Part shown: piece by piece, positions 30,383 to 41,245 of the stretch
Layout: every line of letters begins with the position of its first letter
Position numbering within the stretch: the first letter of the stretch is position 1
Origin: Allobaculum sp. Allo2
Lineage (GTDB): Bacteria > Bacillota_I > Bacilli_A > Erysipelotrichales > Erysipelotrichaceae
Assembly: GCF_022701175.1 (NCBI RefSeq)
Contig: NZ_CP078088.1
Coordinates: forward strand, 930,001-994,000
DNA: 64,000 nt
Reading direction: 5' to 3'
The notes under the pieces: generated by a model
Databases searched by the model: none
The model's input: only the letters and a program-made list of their open reading frames with translations
Told to the model about the DNA's origin: nothing
Made by a program: the position numbers and the translations under genes

Positions 30383-30390
30383 GTTTGTTT
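30383..30390. repeat. Target-site duplication, right copy (IS66 element)
   Basis: GTTTGTTT, identical to 27890-27897. Confidence 0.85.
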
Positions 30391-30400
30391 CGAGCGGCCC

Positions 30401-30445
30401 AACAGAAAAGTCTGCTTTGCCAGCAGAAGAGCAGACAAAGCAGAC
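30401..30445 (-). terminator. Terminator of the large unknown minus-strand gene
   Basis: GTCTGCTTTG (30410-30419) pairs perfectly with CAAAGCAGAC (30436-30445). Read on the minus strand the second arm is followed by TTTTCTGTT. Confidence 0.75.
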
Positions 30446-30553
30446 GGATTTTCGATGGGAGGCTCAAGTGCCGGTGAAGGCCGTAAAGCCTTAGCTTTCA
30501 AGGTTATGGTTCTTCTGGGTCTGGAATGCGCAGAATCCAGACCGAAACCGGTG

Positions 30554-33500
30554 TCAGATGCCAGGCGTTTCGATAGGACGCAGGGTGAGAAGATCCTCTT
30601 CCATCTGTCGGATGATGCTGTCGGCTGGATTTTTGAGCTTTCCATAAGAAATCCGGAGCCGTTTTGTGGTAAACAGACACGCGTAGACAAACAGATCCAG
30701 AAACAGAATCTGGTCCTCATAAGGGTCGAGCGTTTTCAGATCCTTGATCAGTTTATCCACTTTTTCAGATGCTGTTGAATCTGGTTCAGGGAAAGACGGG
30801 AATCACTGGAACTGATCATCAGAATACGGAGAAGCAGGCCTGTTTTCTTTGCCAGTCGGGCAGCCTCTGGATAAGAAGAGTTCATGTACGGTTTAATTTC
30901 CTCAAGCAAAGCAGGAAGCGGTTTGCTGATTCGATTTGCCAGATAGCCTGCCTGAATATAGATCAGAACCGTGCTGACCATCGTCTCGAGCTCCGGATCC
31001 TTTTTCATTTCCGGCCATTCGCCGACTGTGGAAGCCAGGGTACGGAGTACCTTATTTAAGTATTCGACATTTAAGTATTCAGCCGTTTTGTCCCTTTTGC
31101 CGCCGCTTCCTGGAGAGCAATACTCAGCTGAAGACAGACACGCATGCGGAGAAGCGAAACGGAACATCTCTGTTCGACCAGAGCGGCAAGCTGCAGAGCC
31201 TGTCTTATCGAATCCGAATCGGATCGGGTTATGACGGACAGTCCCGGGAGCAGGCTGCCGATTCGATAGGAAAGTTCAAGAATATCTTCCGCATACGGGG
31301 CGAGTTCCTCATCGAGCAGCACCTTTTCCTGCAGGTTCGTCCAGTCTGGATCCGATACCGTCCAGATTCTCAAAAAATTGCGAGAACTTCTGTAGCGGAG
31401 CCCCACAGCAGCTGGGCAATCATCAATTCGTTATTGCAGGCCGCATAAGCCTCAGGAACAGGGGCAGCATACGAACCCTTTGCTGTGGTATACCGGAGCG
31501 CCGCGATAGAAAACAGGGCTTCGCGAAACAGACCCGGATTCTCGGAAACCACATCCGAATTCTCTTCAAAAGCCGCGAGACGGCTGAGTTCCCGGCCGAT
31601 CATTTCGGACATTCGAAGCGGACTGTCCTCCTTAAGTGCGGCCGCAAAAGCGGATCGAGCAGCGAGTGTCACCATGCTCATATACGCGTCACTGTCAGAG
31701 AATGTGTTCATACTTGTCGTTGCATCACAAATATCTTCAATCCCGTCATAATCTTCGGCCTCGATTAAGCCGTTGAGCGTTGTAATAAAGGCTTTTGCGA
31801 GGGAAGCCGCATTATCGGGATACATATTGTCCCCATGATACGCATGATCCAGAAGGGAAATGATCGACAGGTACTCGGCGTACATCGAGGAGGGGATGCG
31901 TTAAACAGCAGCCCTCTCTGGACTTCCGGGAGCTGGAAAATCACGGAATCCGGATCCAGTCGGGTGGACGATTCCTCCTCCAGAAGCTCCATCAGCGTTT
32001 CACTGGCCTGCTTTGCGGCGGTTTTGTCTTTGCAGAGAATGGCATCGGTGAGACGGAGATACCAGGCTTCTTCCCGGATTTTCTGCATCGTGCTCGACAG
32101 ACCAAATTTTTGGATATGGTCTTTGGCCCGCTCACACGCCTGCTTTGCCATGTATAAACATGCCGGATAGGCAGCGCAGCTGCCCAGCAGTCGGGATACA
32201 GAGCAGCAGGCTTCCGTGGCAAAACCGAGTTCCTGTTCAGTCTGCGGGTTCCACTGGTTTAAAATCGCGAGGATATTCAAAATCAGCCGCGGTACTTCGA
32301 CTGGCGAAACCTGCTGGAAATTGAAGGCAGCGGAGCTGAGAAGCTCGATTCGCTTCATTTCCAGACCGATGGCTGGATTGTATTCACTGGCTTTGTCGGG
32401 ATGCTGCTGTTCAAAGAGCTCCTTGTTGTAGTCGTCAATAAAGGCGATCAGCAGATCGTAAAGTTCGCTGGCCACAAGCGGTGCGCCTTCTTCCGTCGCT
32501 CGCTGCGCATCGTGTAAATAGGAGTCAAAGTAAGCGAAGATACTTTCGTTATCCATATAAGTAAACGATTCACGAAGCGCGAGATACAGACGGAAGACGG
32601 GATCGAAATCCGTATCCCGCGTATTCAGAGTGTACTCATCGAGAAGGGTTTCCACCGTATGCAAAGCCAGTGCCGTATGGAGCGTCGGATACAGATTGAG
32701 CGTGTGAAAAATGGTGAAGACCACATGGGGAATTTGCGAAGGCTTCCACGAATTGTTCACGAGAAACAGGCACAGGCAGTCCATGCCTTCCAGCGACAGA
32801 ATCTGTTCGTTCTCCGCTAAGGAAAGCATAATTTTGGAAATGCCCGTGCGCAGATCGGCGAACTCCTGCAGGTCATCTGCCATTTCCAGAGCGTATCCGA
32901 TCATCAGAGCAAAGTTGTAAAAGGCATGAAGCAGCGTCTGATTCGGGTGACGCTCTGGAACGAGAACCGAAGAGGTTTTACGGAAAATATCCTTGCACAG
33001 CTCCATGACCCGCTCACGCTGATCCGGTGGACAGACTTTATACAGGGCACAGACGGCATAGTACAGAACCGGCAGGTCCAGTCTGTCGTACGAAGCGCAG
33101 TCCTCAAGGGATGAAATCAGGCGCGCACAGAGATTCGTCAGAAAGTCGGAATAGCCAGGTTCATTTTTCAGCTGGTCAAGGTATTGCGTATCTTCATCGG
33201 AGAGCAGAGCCGTTTCTCCAAGCGGTGCAAAAATCAGCAGCAGATTTTCGAGGGAATAGACGACTTCTTCCGGATACAGCTGAAACACCGGCTGCATGAC
33301 CAGAGCGCTGATTTCCTCCGTGAGCGGCGGATTATAGCGGATCATAAAATGGAGAACGTTCTGTACGCAGCGCAGGCGAAGCGCTTCCGTCTCGGGATGG
33401 TCCGGATCGAAGGAAAGATCCAGCGAACCGGCGGATTCAGCGTAATTCTGTACGTAGCCGGGAGAAAGGGCCGTAAGAATCTGATTGTAGAGCCATTCTA

Positions 33501-34390
33501 CATAGCTCCATTCCAGATGGCGGAACGGATTGGCCATCAGTTCCTCATAGTGTTCCGCGTTCTCTCGAAGCAGGGCCGGAATCCGGTCTGGATCGCCATC
33601 CACGAACGCTTCGAAAAGAGGCAGAAAGTCTTCGTCATCGTTCAGTGCTTTTTGAAGAGCGAAAACGAGCAGATCCAGCAGGGCTTCGCCGGCATCTGCC
33701 AGAATGGTTTCTCTGTTTTCGGCGCCTTGTCCCGGCTCTGTCGTCTGCTTGCCAAGATCAAAAAACCTGTTCCACCTGACGATAGGCAGCCGTATCGATA
33801 AGCGCGTTGTACCCTTCCAGCACACTGCTCAAGCCGTATTTCTCAGTCCATAATCGCGTGCTCAGACAGAGCGTCTCGACCTTATCGTCTCGCTGCTCCT
33901 GGGCGTCTTCCGTTTTGGACAGGGTGGAAACCAGATCCAGAGTCGGTCCCATCAGTTTCATGCAGGGCATAGATTCAAAGTCCGCCAGCTGTACGTTTTT
34001 ATAGAGGAGCATTCCGGTGTCATTGCTCGTCTGCAGGTAACGAAGGGAAGACGTCTCGTTCAGCGCTGTCGCCAGCAGGGCGAAGAAAAAGAAGACAATA
34101 ACATCCGAACTGGACGTTTTGGACAGCGGGAAGCGAATGGTGCGGTTCGGATCAGACCAGGTCAGAACCGGTCCAAGATTCAGGGCTTCATCCGGTGCGC
34201 TCACCGACAGAGAAGCCGCAATGGGACGCGGCCGTCCGGTCGGCGTGAACGGCTCCGTAATTTTCCGGCCGTCCCAGTAAAGGGAAGGTTCCCCGTTTTC
34301 CAGCGCCTTGTGAATGGTCTGAACAGCTTTGAGCGAATTCAAAGGCGCAATGGTTTTCATGTTTAATGTGAAGTTGATTTTTTCAGACAT
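30554..34390 (-). CDS. Large (~1,280 residue) unknown protein, mostly helical repeats
   Basis: Five indels (near 33765, 31890, 31395, 31085 and 30770; the first fits an extra T, the others one missing base) split one long minus-strand gene. Start chosen at ATG 34390 (MSEKINFTLN); a TTG 42 bases upstream also opens the frame. Residues ~1-150 look globular and mixed (SLYWDGRKITEPF, SLSVSAPDEALNLGPVLTW, then a VIVFFFFALLATAL hydrophobic stretch). From ~190 to the end the protein is almost entirely alpha-helical with pairs of amphipathic helices of TPR/HEAT-like spacing (WSYVEWLYNQILTAL, LLLIFAPLGETALLS). No signal peptide, no enzyme motif. I do not recognise the family; a cytoplasmic scaffold is the most one can infer. 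Confidence 0.65.
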
Positions 34391-34856
34391 ATATCCAGTA
34401 TAGAAGAATGAAAAAGGAAAGACTGAAAACAATTTCTTTCTCTGTGTGGATTGTTAAAACGTATAAACGATCCGGGAACTGCGCCCCAAAGAAAAAAGCG
34501 GATTCGCCCGGTGAAAAATGGAAATTTTCGCCCTGAAAACCGCCTGACCAATCTAGCCTGTTTTGCGTCCGTTCTGGCCCGCAGATAGCCGTTTCGAACG
34601 CGGAAAAGACGGGCGAAAATTGGTAAAACCGTCCGTAAGGCGTAAATGCCGCATTTTAAACCCACGTCAAATGTCTACTCTGCATAGGTGAATGAAATTG
34701 CATCGACATGGTGAAAAACATGAACATCGCCCATGAATAAAGGGGAATTAAGGTTTTCTAAAACTTTTACAGAGCTATTGAATATGGTTTCCAATAGGTA
34801 TATGAACAAGAAAAAGAACGTGCAGACATACGCCCAGACAAAGGAGGGAGTATACC
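34391..34856. other. Divergent intergenic region
   Basis: About 465 bases between the minus-strand unknown gene and the plus-strand acetyltransferase. On the minus strand TATACT (complement of 34398-34403) lies only ~6 bases from ATG 34390. No credible gene; short open frames look spurious. Confidence 0.4.
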
Positions 34857-35422
34857 GTGGAAATTCGTACAGAGAGACTGACGCTCAGAACATGGCAGGC
34901 GGACGATGCAGCAGCTCTTTACGCGCTGGCCAGCGAACCGGAAATCGGCGAAAAGTGCGGCTGGGTTCCTCATTCCTCCGCAGAGTACAGCGCCATGGTG
35001 ATTGATTCCTCGCTCCAGAACGATGAGGCGTATGCGATCGTGCTCAGCGAAAACAATACGATCATCGGTTCGGTTTCGATCAAGCTCGACGGCGATTCTG
35101 ATCTTTCCAACTGGGAAGACGAAGGCGAAATCGGCGTCTGGATCGGCAAGCCGTACTGGAAAAAGGCTACGCCACAGAAGCCTGTGCCGCTCTTCTCGAT
35201 CACGCTTTTTACGATCTGGATCTTTCCAAAATCTGGGCCGGCCATTACCATGGGAACCTGGCTTCGCGAAAACTGCAGCAGGGTCTTGGCTTTGAGCAGG
35301 AAAGAACCGAAGAAGAATATCTGATCAAGCACCTTAAGCGCATGACCAAGCTTCACGTTTTCTCCCTGACCAGAGAAAAGTGGCAGGCACTGCATCCATA
35401 CCCCCAGAAACTGGAAAACTGA
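34857..35422 (+). CDS. GNAT-family N-acetyltransferase (RimJ/RimL-like)
   Basis: About 188 residues; GTG 34857 preceded by AAGGAGGG. One missing G near 35165 splits the frame. The start IRTERLTLRTWQADDAAALYALASEPEI is the RimJ/RimL-type N-terminus. The acetyl-CoA loop is restored by repair: IGVWIGKPYWKKGYATEACAALL. A GNLASRKLQQGLGFE segment follows, the usual motif B/C of this subgroup, which acetylates protein N-termini or small amines. The substrate cannot be told from sequence. It stands alone between a divergent promoter region and a strong terminator (35468-35507). Confidence 0.87.
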
Positions 35423-35467
35423 AATCGAAAGACCTCATGATTTTCAAAAATTCTAGCGTTCTAAAGC

Positions 35468-35507
35468 GACGCACAAAGTCCTTCCCCGGCTTTGTGCGTC
35501 GTTTTGT
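35468..35507 (+). terminator. Terminator after the acetyltransferase
   Basis: GACGCACAAAG and CTTTGTGCGTC form a perfect 11-bp stem, followed by GTTTTGTC. Confidence 0.9.
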
Positions 35508-35623
35508 CTATGCATAGGCTTCGGGCGTCGGCTGGAAACGGATTTGAAAACTGTGCCACAATAAGCGTGGAAAAGCCTCTAGGTTGAATCAAAAACCCTG
35601 AAATTTGAAATGGAGGGATCTCT

Positions 35624-37090
35624 ATGGCTTGTACTACAATTCTGGTTGGCAAAAGGCTTCGCTTGACGGCTCAACCATGATCGCGCGAAATGACGACAAT
35701 CCAAACGGACATTTTGCGATCAAAAATACTGCATGGTGCTTCCGGAAGAACAGCCCCGCACCTATCATTCCGTAATTTCTCATCTGGAAGTCAAACTTCC
35801 GGATAACCCGATGCGCTACAGCGCGCTTCCAAACGTAAATCCCGAAGAAAAGGGAATCTGGGCAGGTTCCGGCATTAACGCCGACAACGTCGCCATGACC
35901 GCAACCGAAACCATCACCTCAAACGTCCGCGTTCTCGGCGCCGATCCGCTGGTTGTGTATACTCCAGCACAAAACGGCGAAAGCGAAAAACCGGGCGGCA
36001 TCGGCGAAGAAGATATCGTTGTCCTCGTTTTGCCGTATATTCACAGCGCACGGGAAGGCGTTATGCGTCTGGGCTCCCTGCTGGAAGAATATGGTACGTA
36101 TGAAATGAACGGCATCGCCTTCTCGGATCAGGACGAAGTCTGGTTTTGGAAAGCGTCGGCGGCCATCACTGGATTGCCAGCCGTCTGCCGGACGATCACT
36201 ATTCCGTTATCCCAAACAGCTTTATCGAAGACACCTTTGATCTCGATGACGCTTTAGGCAAAAAGGAAAACTTCATGTGCTCGCCAGATCTGGAAACCTT
36301 CATTAACGAAAACAGTCTGGCCCGCATTGTCGACGGCCGCTTCAATCCGCGTGTCGCCTTTGGCAGCCACACCGATGCCGACCATGTGTATAACACCCCG
36401 CGTCTCTGGTACGGCCAGCGCTATTTCAACCCGACGACCGTTCGCTGGGATGGAGAAGACGCTGAATTTACGCCGCAGAGCGACAACATGCCGTTCAGCC
36501 GCAAACCGGAACATCTGATTACCGTAGACGATGTCAAATACGTGCTGTCCTCGACGTATCAGGGCACCCCGTACGATCCGTATTCGTCTTCGCCAAAAGG
36601 CCGTCTGTTCCGTACGATCGGCATTAACCGCACCGCGTTCCTTTCGCTCAGCCAGATCCGCGGCGATCTGCCCGATCCCGTCAAAAGCATTCAGTGGATT
36701 ACGTTCGCATCCAACGTCTACAACGCACTCGTTCCGCAGTTTGCAAACGTAACCGAAGTGCCGACGTATTTCTCCAACACGAAACTGCAGTGCAATACCA
36801 ACAGCTTCTACTGGGACAACCGTCTGATCAGCGCCCTGGCCGATGCCCATCACAGCGATGCCATCGTCTTTGTCGAACGCTATCAGCAGGCCCTTGGTGC
36901 CGCTGCCCGTCATGTCGTTGACGAAACGATCGCCAAAGCACTCAAAGGCGAAAGCAGCGAAGCGCTTCTGCAGGCCGCTAACCAGCAGATTGCCGATCTG
37001 GCGCAGAGTCAGACCCAGGGTCTGGTCGATCAGGTTCTCTTTACCGCAACCTGCAATATGACTAACGCCTACCAGCGCTCCGATCAGTAA
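35624..37090 (+). CDS. pepD: Peptidase C69 family dipeptidase (PepD-like)
   Basis: About 490 residues over three missing bases near 35650, 35716 and 36144. ATG 35624 follows TGGAGGGATC. The first residues are [10 protein letters not shown]: Cys3 would become the N-terminal nucleophile of this Ntn hydrolase after removal of the short leader. [20 protein letters not shown] and WASGSHTDAD-like segments ([15 protein letters not shown]) are typical of C69 dipeptidases such as lactobacillal PepD. The enzyme hydrolyses a broad range of dipeptides in the cytoplasm and has no signal peptide here. It is monocistronic, closed by a strong terminator. Confidence 0.92.
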
Positions 37091-37183
37091 AGCCTGGCCA
37101 GAGAAAGCTCGGATTTCATCCCGAATGTTCCAGCACAGGAAAACTCCAGCTTTCCGTTTACTGACATAACCGATCCAGAATCG

Positions 37184-37226
37184 AAACGCCGCAAAGACAG
37201 AACCGACTGTCGCTGCGGCGTTTTTC
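37184..37226 (+). terminator. Terminator after the dipeptidase
   Basis: AAACGCCGC pairs with GCGGCGTTT; inside it GACAG pairs with CTGTC; TTTTT follows. Confidence 0.88.
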
Positions 37227-37252
37227 TATGCAGACAGGAAAAGCGGACAGAC

Positions 37253-37285
37253 AAAAACCCCGGGATACCGATTGGCTTCCCGGGG
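37253..37285 (-). terminator. Terminator facing the minus-strand genes
   Basis: CCCCGGGA and TCCCGGGG are perfect complements; on the minus strand the hairpin is followed by TTTTTGTC. It probably ends transcripts coming from the TrpB-like gene about 560 bases away. Confidence 0.65.
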
Positions 37286-37845
37286 TAAGTGAGTTCTTTT
37301 CGGATTCAGACGATCGCGCTACGGCCCTTTTGTGAATTGTTTCGGCCCTGCTCGCGTAACTTCCAGCTCCACGTCCTCGTTTCTTTCAGACTGAACTCGA
37401 CAATCGCATAAGCTGCAGTTCTGAAAGCAATGCCTGAATGTTCTCCTCCTGCCTTTTGCGAAGCAACGATTCCTGTTCTGCAGTGGCTGATTATTCTGAG
37501 GATTGTCACCGGTCTGCAGTTCGTTTTCGCACGGATGGTGTCTGGCGAGTTTCATGTTCGGGTTTTATTCCGTCGATGGGTTTTAACGTCTTCTCTGACG
37601 CGCCTGGAAAAGGGACTCACTTTTTTGAACCTGTGTGTTGGTATCTATACAATACCAAAGTTCATCGAAAGGGAAAGAAAGCGGTCTCATCTGGTCTCTT
37701 GTTTGTCCAGTTTGGTTCATTCTCCCCGCAAGTCAGGAAAAAATCGAAAGAAAAAGGGGTGAAAAAGCAGAAGGACGGATCGAGCCAGACGATCCAGAGA
37801 AACCGTAAGTCAGGAGCAGGCGGACGGTTCGGGAAAATCGAGCGA
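37286..37845. other. Long 3' region of the TrpB-like gene, nothing recognised
   Basis: About 560 bases. A few open frames of 60-110 codons exist on both strands but their translations show no family resemblance. No hairpin terminator was found closer to the gene than 37253. Confidence 0.4.
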
Positions 37846-39231
37846 TCAGGCGTTTTCTTCGGGAACCTGGGGCAGCTTGCGCAGCGCCTGTTCGAGTTCT
37901 TCGTCCGTAGGGAAGTAGTCGCTCATCTCGCCGTTGTTGAATTTCTCGTACGCAAAGAGATCGAAGTAGCCCGTACCGGTCAGACCAAAGAGGATGTTCT
38001 TTTCTTCGCCGGTTTCCTTGCACTTGAGCGCTTCATCAATCGCTACGCGAATGGCGTGGGAACTTTCCGGAGCGGGCAGAATGCCTTCGGTACGCGCAAA
38101 CAGTTCCGCTGCTTCAAAGACGGCTGTCTGTTCGACGGAGCGGGCTTCGATCAGCCCTTCGTGATACAGCTCGGAGAGTACGCTGTTCATGCCGTGATAG
38201 CGCAGACCGCCGGCGTGGTTTGCGGATGGAATGAAGTCCGATCCGAGCGTACACATTTTCGCCAGCGGGGTCACCATACCGGTATCGCAGTAGTCGTAGG
38301 CGTACTTTCCGCGGGTTAAGGACGGGCACGACGCCGGTTCTACCGCGATGAAATGGTAATCCTGTTCGCCGCGCAGCTTCTGGCCCATGAAGGGAGAAAT
38401 CAGACCGCCCAGATTCGATCCGCCGCCGGCGCAGCCGATGATGAGATCGGGAACGACGTTGTATTTATCCAGAGCGGCTTTAGCTTCCAGTCCAATCACG
38501 GACTGATGCAGCAGAACCTGATTCAGGACGCTGCCCAGCACGTAGCGATAGCCGTCCAGACCGGTCGCGGTTTCTACTGCTTCGGAAATCGCACAGCCAA
38601 GCGATCCGGTCGTTCCGGGATGATCGGCGAGAATCTTGCGGCCGATCGCGGTTGTTTCGGAAGGGGACGGGGTGACGCTGGCTCCGTACGTCCGCATGAC
38701 TTCCCGGCGGAACGGTTTCTGTTCGTACGAACATTTGACCATGAAGATTTTGCAGTCGAGATCAAAGTAGGCGCACGCCATCGAAAGCGCGGTACCCCAC
38801 TGGCCGGCTCCGGTTTCAGTCGTAACGCCTTTCAGGCCCTGTTCTTTCGCGTAGTACGCCTGGGCGATGGCGGAGTTGAGCTTATGGGAGCCGCTGGTGT
38901 TGTTGCCTTCAAACTTGTAGTAAATATGAGCCGGCGTTCCCAGTTTCTTCTCCAGACAGTAGGCGCGTACGACGGGGGAAGGACGGTACATTTTATAAAA
39001 ATCCTGGATTTCCTGCGGAATGGGGATTTCCCGGGTGTCGTTGTCGAGTTCCTGTGCGACGAGTTCATCGCAGAAGACAGCGGAAAGTTCTTCCGGCGTC
39101 ATCGGCTCGAACGTTTTCGGATTGAGCAGAGGAGCGGGTTTGACTTTCATATCCGCACGGACGTTGTACCAGTATTTGGGCAGTTCGTCTTCGGACAGAT
39201 AGATTTTGTAGGGGATGGTTGAATCGGACAT
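37846..39231 (-). CDS. trpB: TrpB2-type tryptophan synthase beta-like PLP enzyme
   Basis: 461 residues, intact. Start ATG 39231 (MSDSTIPYKIYLSED) with AAGGAGA on the minus strand; an upstream in-frame start at 39327 lacks an RBS. The length and N-terminal extension match the TrpB2 subfamily. The PLP lysine is in NNTSGSHKLNSAI, the phosphate-binding loop is CAGGGSNLGG, and the Glu region TETGAGQWGTALS is conserved. TrpB2 converts indole and serine to tryptophan without a TrpA partner. No other trp genes lie near, so salvage of external indole is the likely role, with other serine or phosphoserine chemistry as the alternative. Confidence 0.92.
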   Translation of the reverse strand: MSDSTIPYKIYLSEDELPKYWYNVRADMKVKPAPLLNPKTFEPMTPEELSAVFCDELVAQELDNDTREIPIPQEIQDFYKMYRPSPVVRAYCLEKKLGTPAHIYYKFEGNNTSGSHKLNSAIAQAYYAKEQGLKGVTTETGAGQWGTALSMACAYFDLDCKIFMVKCSYEQKPFRREVMRTYGASVTPSPSETTAIGRKILADHPGTTGSLGCAISEAVETATGLDGYRYVLGSVLNQVLLHQSVIGLEAKAALDKYNVVPDLIIGCAGGGSNLGGLISPFMGQKLRGEQDYHFIAVEPASCPSLTRGKYAYDYCDTGMVTPLAKMCTLGSDFIPSANHAGGLRYHGMNSVLSELYHEGLIEARSVEQTAVFEAAELFARTEGILPAPESSHAIRVAIDEALKCKETGEEKNILFGLTGTGYFDLFAYEKFNNGEMSDYFPTDEELEQALRKLPQVPEENA

Positions 39232-39516
39232 CAGATTCTCCTTTCTTCCCAAATCCAGCGGGAACAACATGATTCCTGAGGATCCAGGCAGGCGTGCAAA
39301 CGAAACGTTTCCATCGCCTGTTTTCAAAAAATATTGTTTTTCTTATAACAGAGACAATTGGTCTGCCGCAATTGCCCCCTCAAAATCCATGCCAAAAGAA
39401 TGCGAATTCCCCCATTCCAAAACGCAATCCAGATTCGAAGAGAAAGTGCACCGAACAGAAAACAGAAAGGACGCCGGAAGGAAAGCGCAAAACAGCCGAA
39501 GGAAAAGCCGGAAAAT

Positions 39517-39545
39517 AAAAATGCGGAAAGACGAATCTTTCCGCA
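39517..39545 (-). terminator. Terminator of the PurF-like gene
   Basis: TGCGGAAAGA and TCTTTCCGCA are perfect complements around CGAA; on the minus strand followed by TTTTTATTTT. Confidence 0.88.
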
Positions 39546-39649
39546 GAAAATAAATTCAGAATAATGCTTCAGCAGGCTAGAGCCGGAATTCGTACGGACG
39601 GACCGGTTGAGAAAACGACGGCGCTGCCAAATTCATTTCGAAAAAGGAA
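39546..39649. other. Short 3' region of the PurF-like gene
   Basis: No feature apart from the terminator next to it. The region 39232-39516 between that terminator and the TrpB-like start has only spurious frames and presumably the trpB promoter on the minus strand. Confidence 0.4.
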
Positions 39650-41089
39650 CTAGTCTTCTTTCTGGCCTGCTTTGTGGTGCGGGCAGGCGCCTTTTCCGTC
39701 AAAGCAGTACGTGCACAGCTTGCACTTGGGCAGGCCGATGGATTTGACCATGTCGTCGAGACGATGGTAGCGCAGCGTGGTGAAGCCGGAAACCTTGCGG
39801 ATTTCTTCCACCATCGCAGCGTATTCCTTGCTGTCAGGATCCGCGTAGAGGGCCAGTCTTTCCGGCGACGGGTTTTCACCTTCGAGCTTGACGATCATGC
39901 GGCGGGTAATCAGATCCATATCCGAAGTGGAACGGGAGAAGTTCAGGAAGGTGCAGCCGTAAAGAATTGGGGGCACGCTGGACGAACGTGAACTTCTTTC
40001 GCGCCCGATTCATACAGGAAGCGGGACGTGTTGCCAAGCTGGGTGCCGCGGACGATGGAGTCATCGATCAGCAGCAGACGGCGGCCTTCGATCATTTCCT
40101 TAACCGGGATCAGCTTCATGCTGGCGATCTGGTTGCGGCGGGCCTGAGTGGTCGGCATGAAGGAGCGCGGCCAGGTAGGCGTGTATTTAATGAACGGGCG
40201 GGCGTATGGAATGTGCGCGGCGTTGGAGTAGCCGATCGCATGGGCGATGCCGGAATCCGGAACGCCAGCGACGCAGTCGGCATGCACGTGATCGCGCGCA
40301 GCCAGAAGGCTGCCGCAGCGGTTGCGCATCTGTTCGACGTTAATGCCCTCGTATGTGGATGTCGGGTAGCCGTAGTAAACCCAGAGGAAGGAGCAGATCT
40401 GCATCGTGTCGCCCGGTTCCTTAACGGGGACAACTTCTTCCGGCGTGATGAAGACGATTTCGCCTGGGCCCAGTTCGCGATACGGCTTGTAGCCAAGGTT
40501 CAGAAAGGAGCTGCTTTCAAAGGCGCAGCAGAAGCCTTCGTCTTTTTGCCGAGAATAATCGGGGTACGGCCGAGTTTGTCGCGGGCCGCGTAAATACCCT
40601 CGCTCGTCAGGATCAGAACGCTCAGCGAGCCTTTGACAAGATCCTGCAAGTATTCGATGCCTTCTTTGAACGTGCTCTTCCGGCTGATTAAAGCTGCAGC
40701 CAGTTCGGTCGGATTGATTTCGCCGGTGCTCATCTCATAAAAATGGGTGAGACCTTCTTCAAAGCAGAGTGCCTTGAGTTCGGCGATGTTGTTGATTTTG
40801 CCGACGGTCGTGATCGCAAAGGATCCGAGCCGGGAATGAATCAGAAGCGGCTGCGCTTCGTAATCGGAAATACATCCAATACCGAGATTTCCCTGGAATG
40901 AATCCAGTTCATCATCAAATTTGGTGCGGAATGGCGTGTTCTCAATGTTGTGGATGGAACGTGTAAATCCATCCGGTCCGTGGACCACCATACCTGCCCG
41001 CCGGGTACCCAGATGGGAGTGATAATCGGTCCCAAAGAAAAGATCAAGTACGCAGCTGCCTTTCAGTGCTGTTCCAAAAAACCGCTCAT
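39650..41089 (-). CDS. Amidophosphoribosyltransferase-like protein (PurF paralogue lacking N-terminal Cys)
   Basis: About 480 residues on the minus strand over three missing bases near 41078, 40515 and 39972. ATG 41089 follows AGGAGGAAAAC; after repair the start reads MSGFFGTALKG. True glutamine-using PurF has a catalytic Cys immediately after the initiator Met (MCG-); here it is Ser, although the fold is otherwise class-II amidotransferase (GTDYHSHLGTRRAGMVVHG). The phosphoribosyltransferase half is complete: the PRPP motif LLLIDDSIVRGTQLGN and GVPDSGIAHAIGYS. The C-terminus has clustered cysteines (CKLCTYCFDGKGAC). It may use free ammonia or act in a different pathway. No other pur genes lie nearby. 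Confidence 0.82.
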
Positions 41090-41125
41090 GTTTTCCTCCT
41101 GTCCGAAGAATTCCGGAGTCCAAAG

Positions 41126-41167
41126 AAAATGACCTTTGTTCCGGTTCATCAGGACAAAGGTCATTTT
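41126..41167 (-). terminator. Terminator after the rhodanese gene
   Basis: AAAATGACCTTTGT and ACAAAGGTCATTTT are perfect 14-bp complements; on the minus strand followed by CTTTGG. Confidence 0.88.
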
Positions 41168-41245
41168 ACTCAATCGCTGTATTCATGCACGATATTGTTT
41201 TCAGTTTGGTTCGTTCGGGTGTGTTTTCGTGGAAAAACGTCCGAT

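Noticed and set aside
30379..30720. Possible IS66 tnpA upstream of tnpB
   Set aside because: It lies outside the right inverted repeat (30382) and overlaps the end of the large unknown gene; no HTH of the TnpA type.
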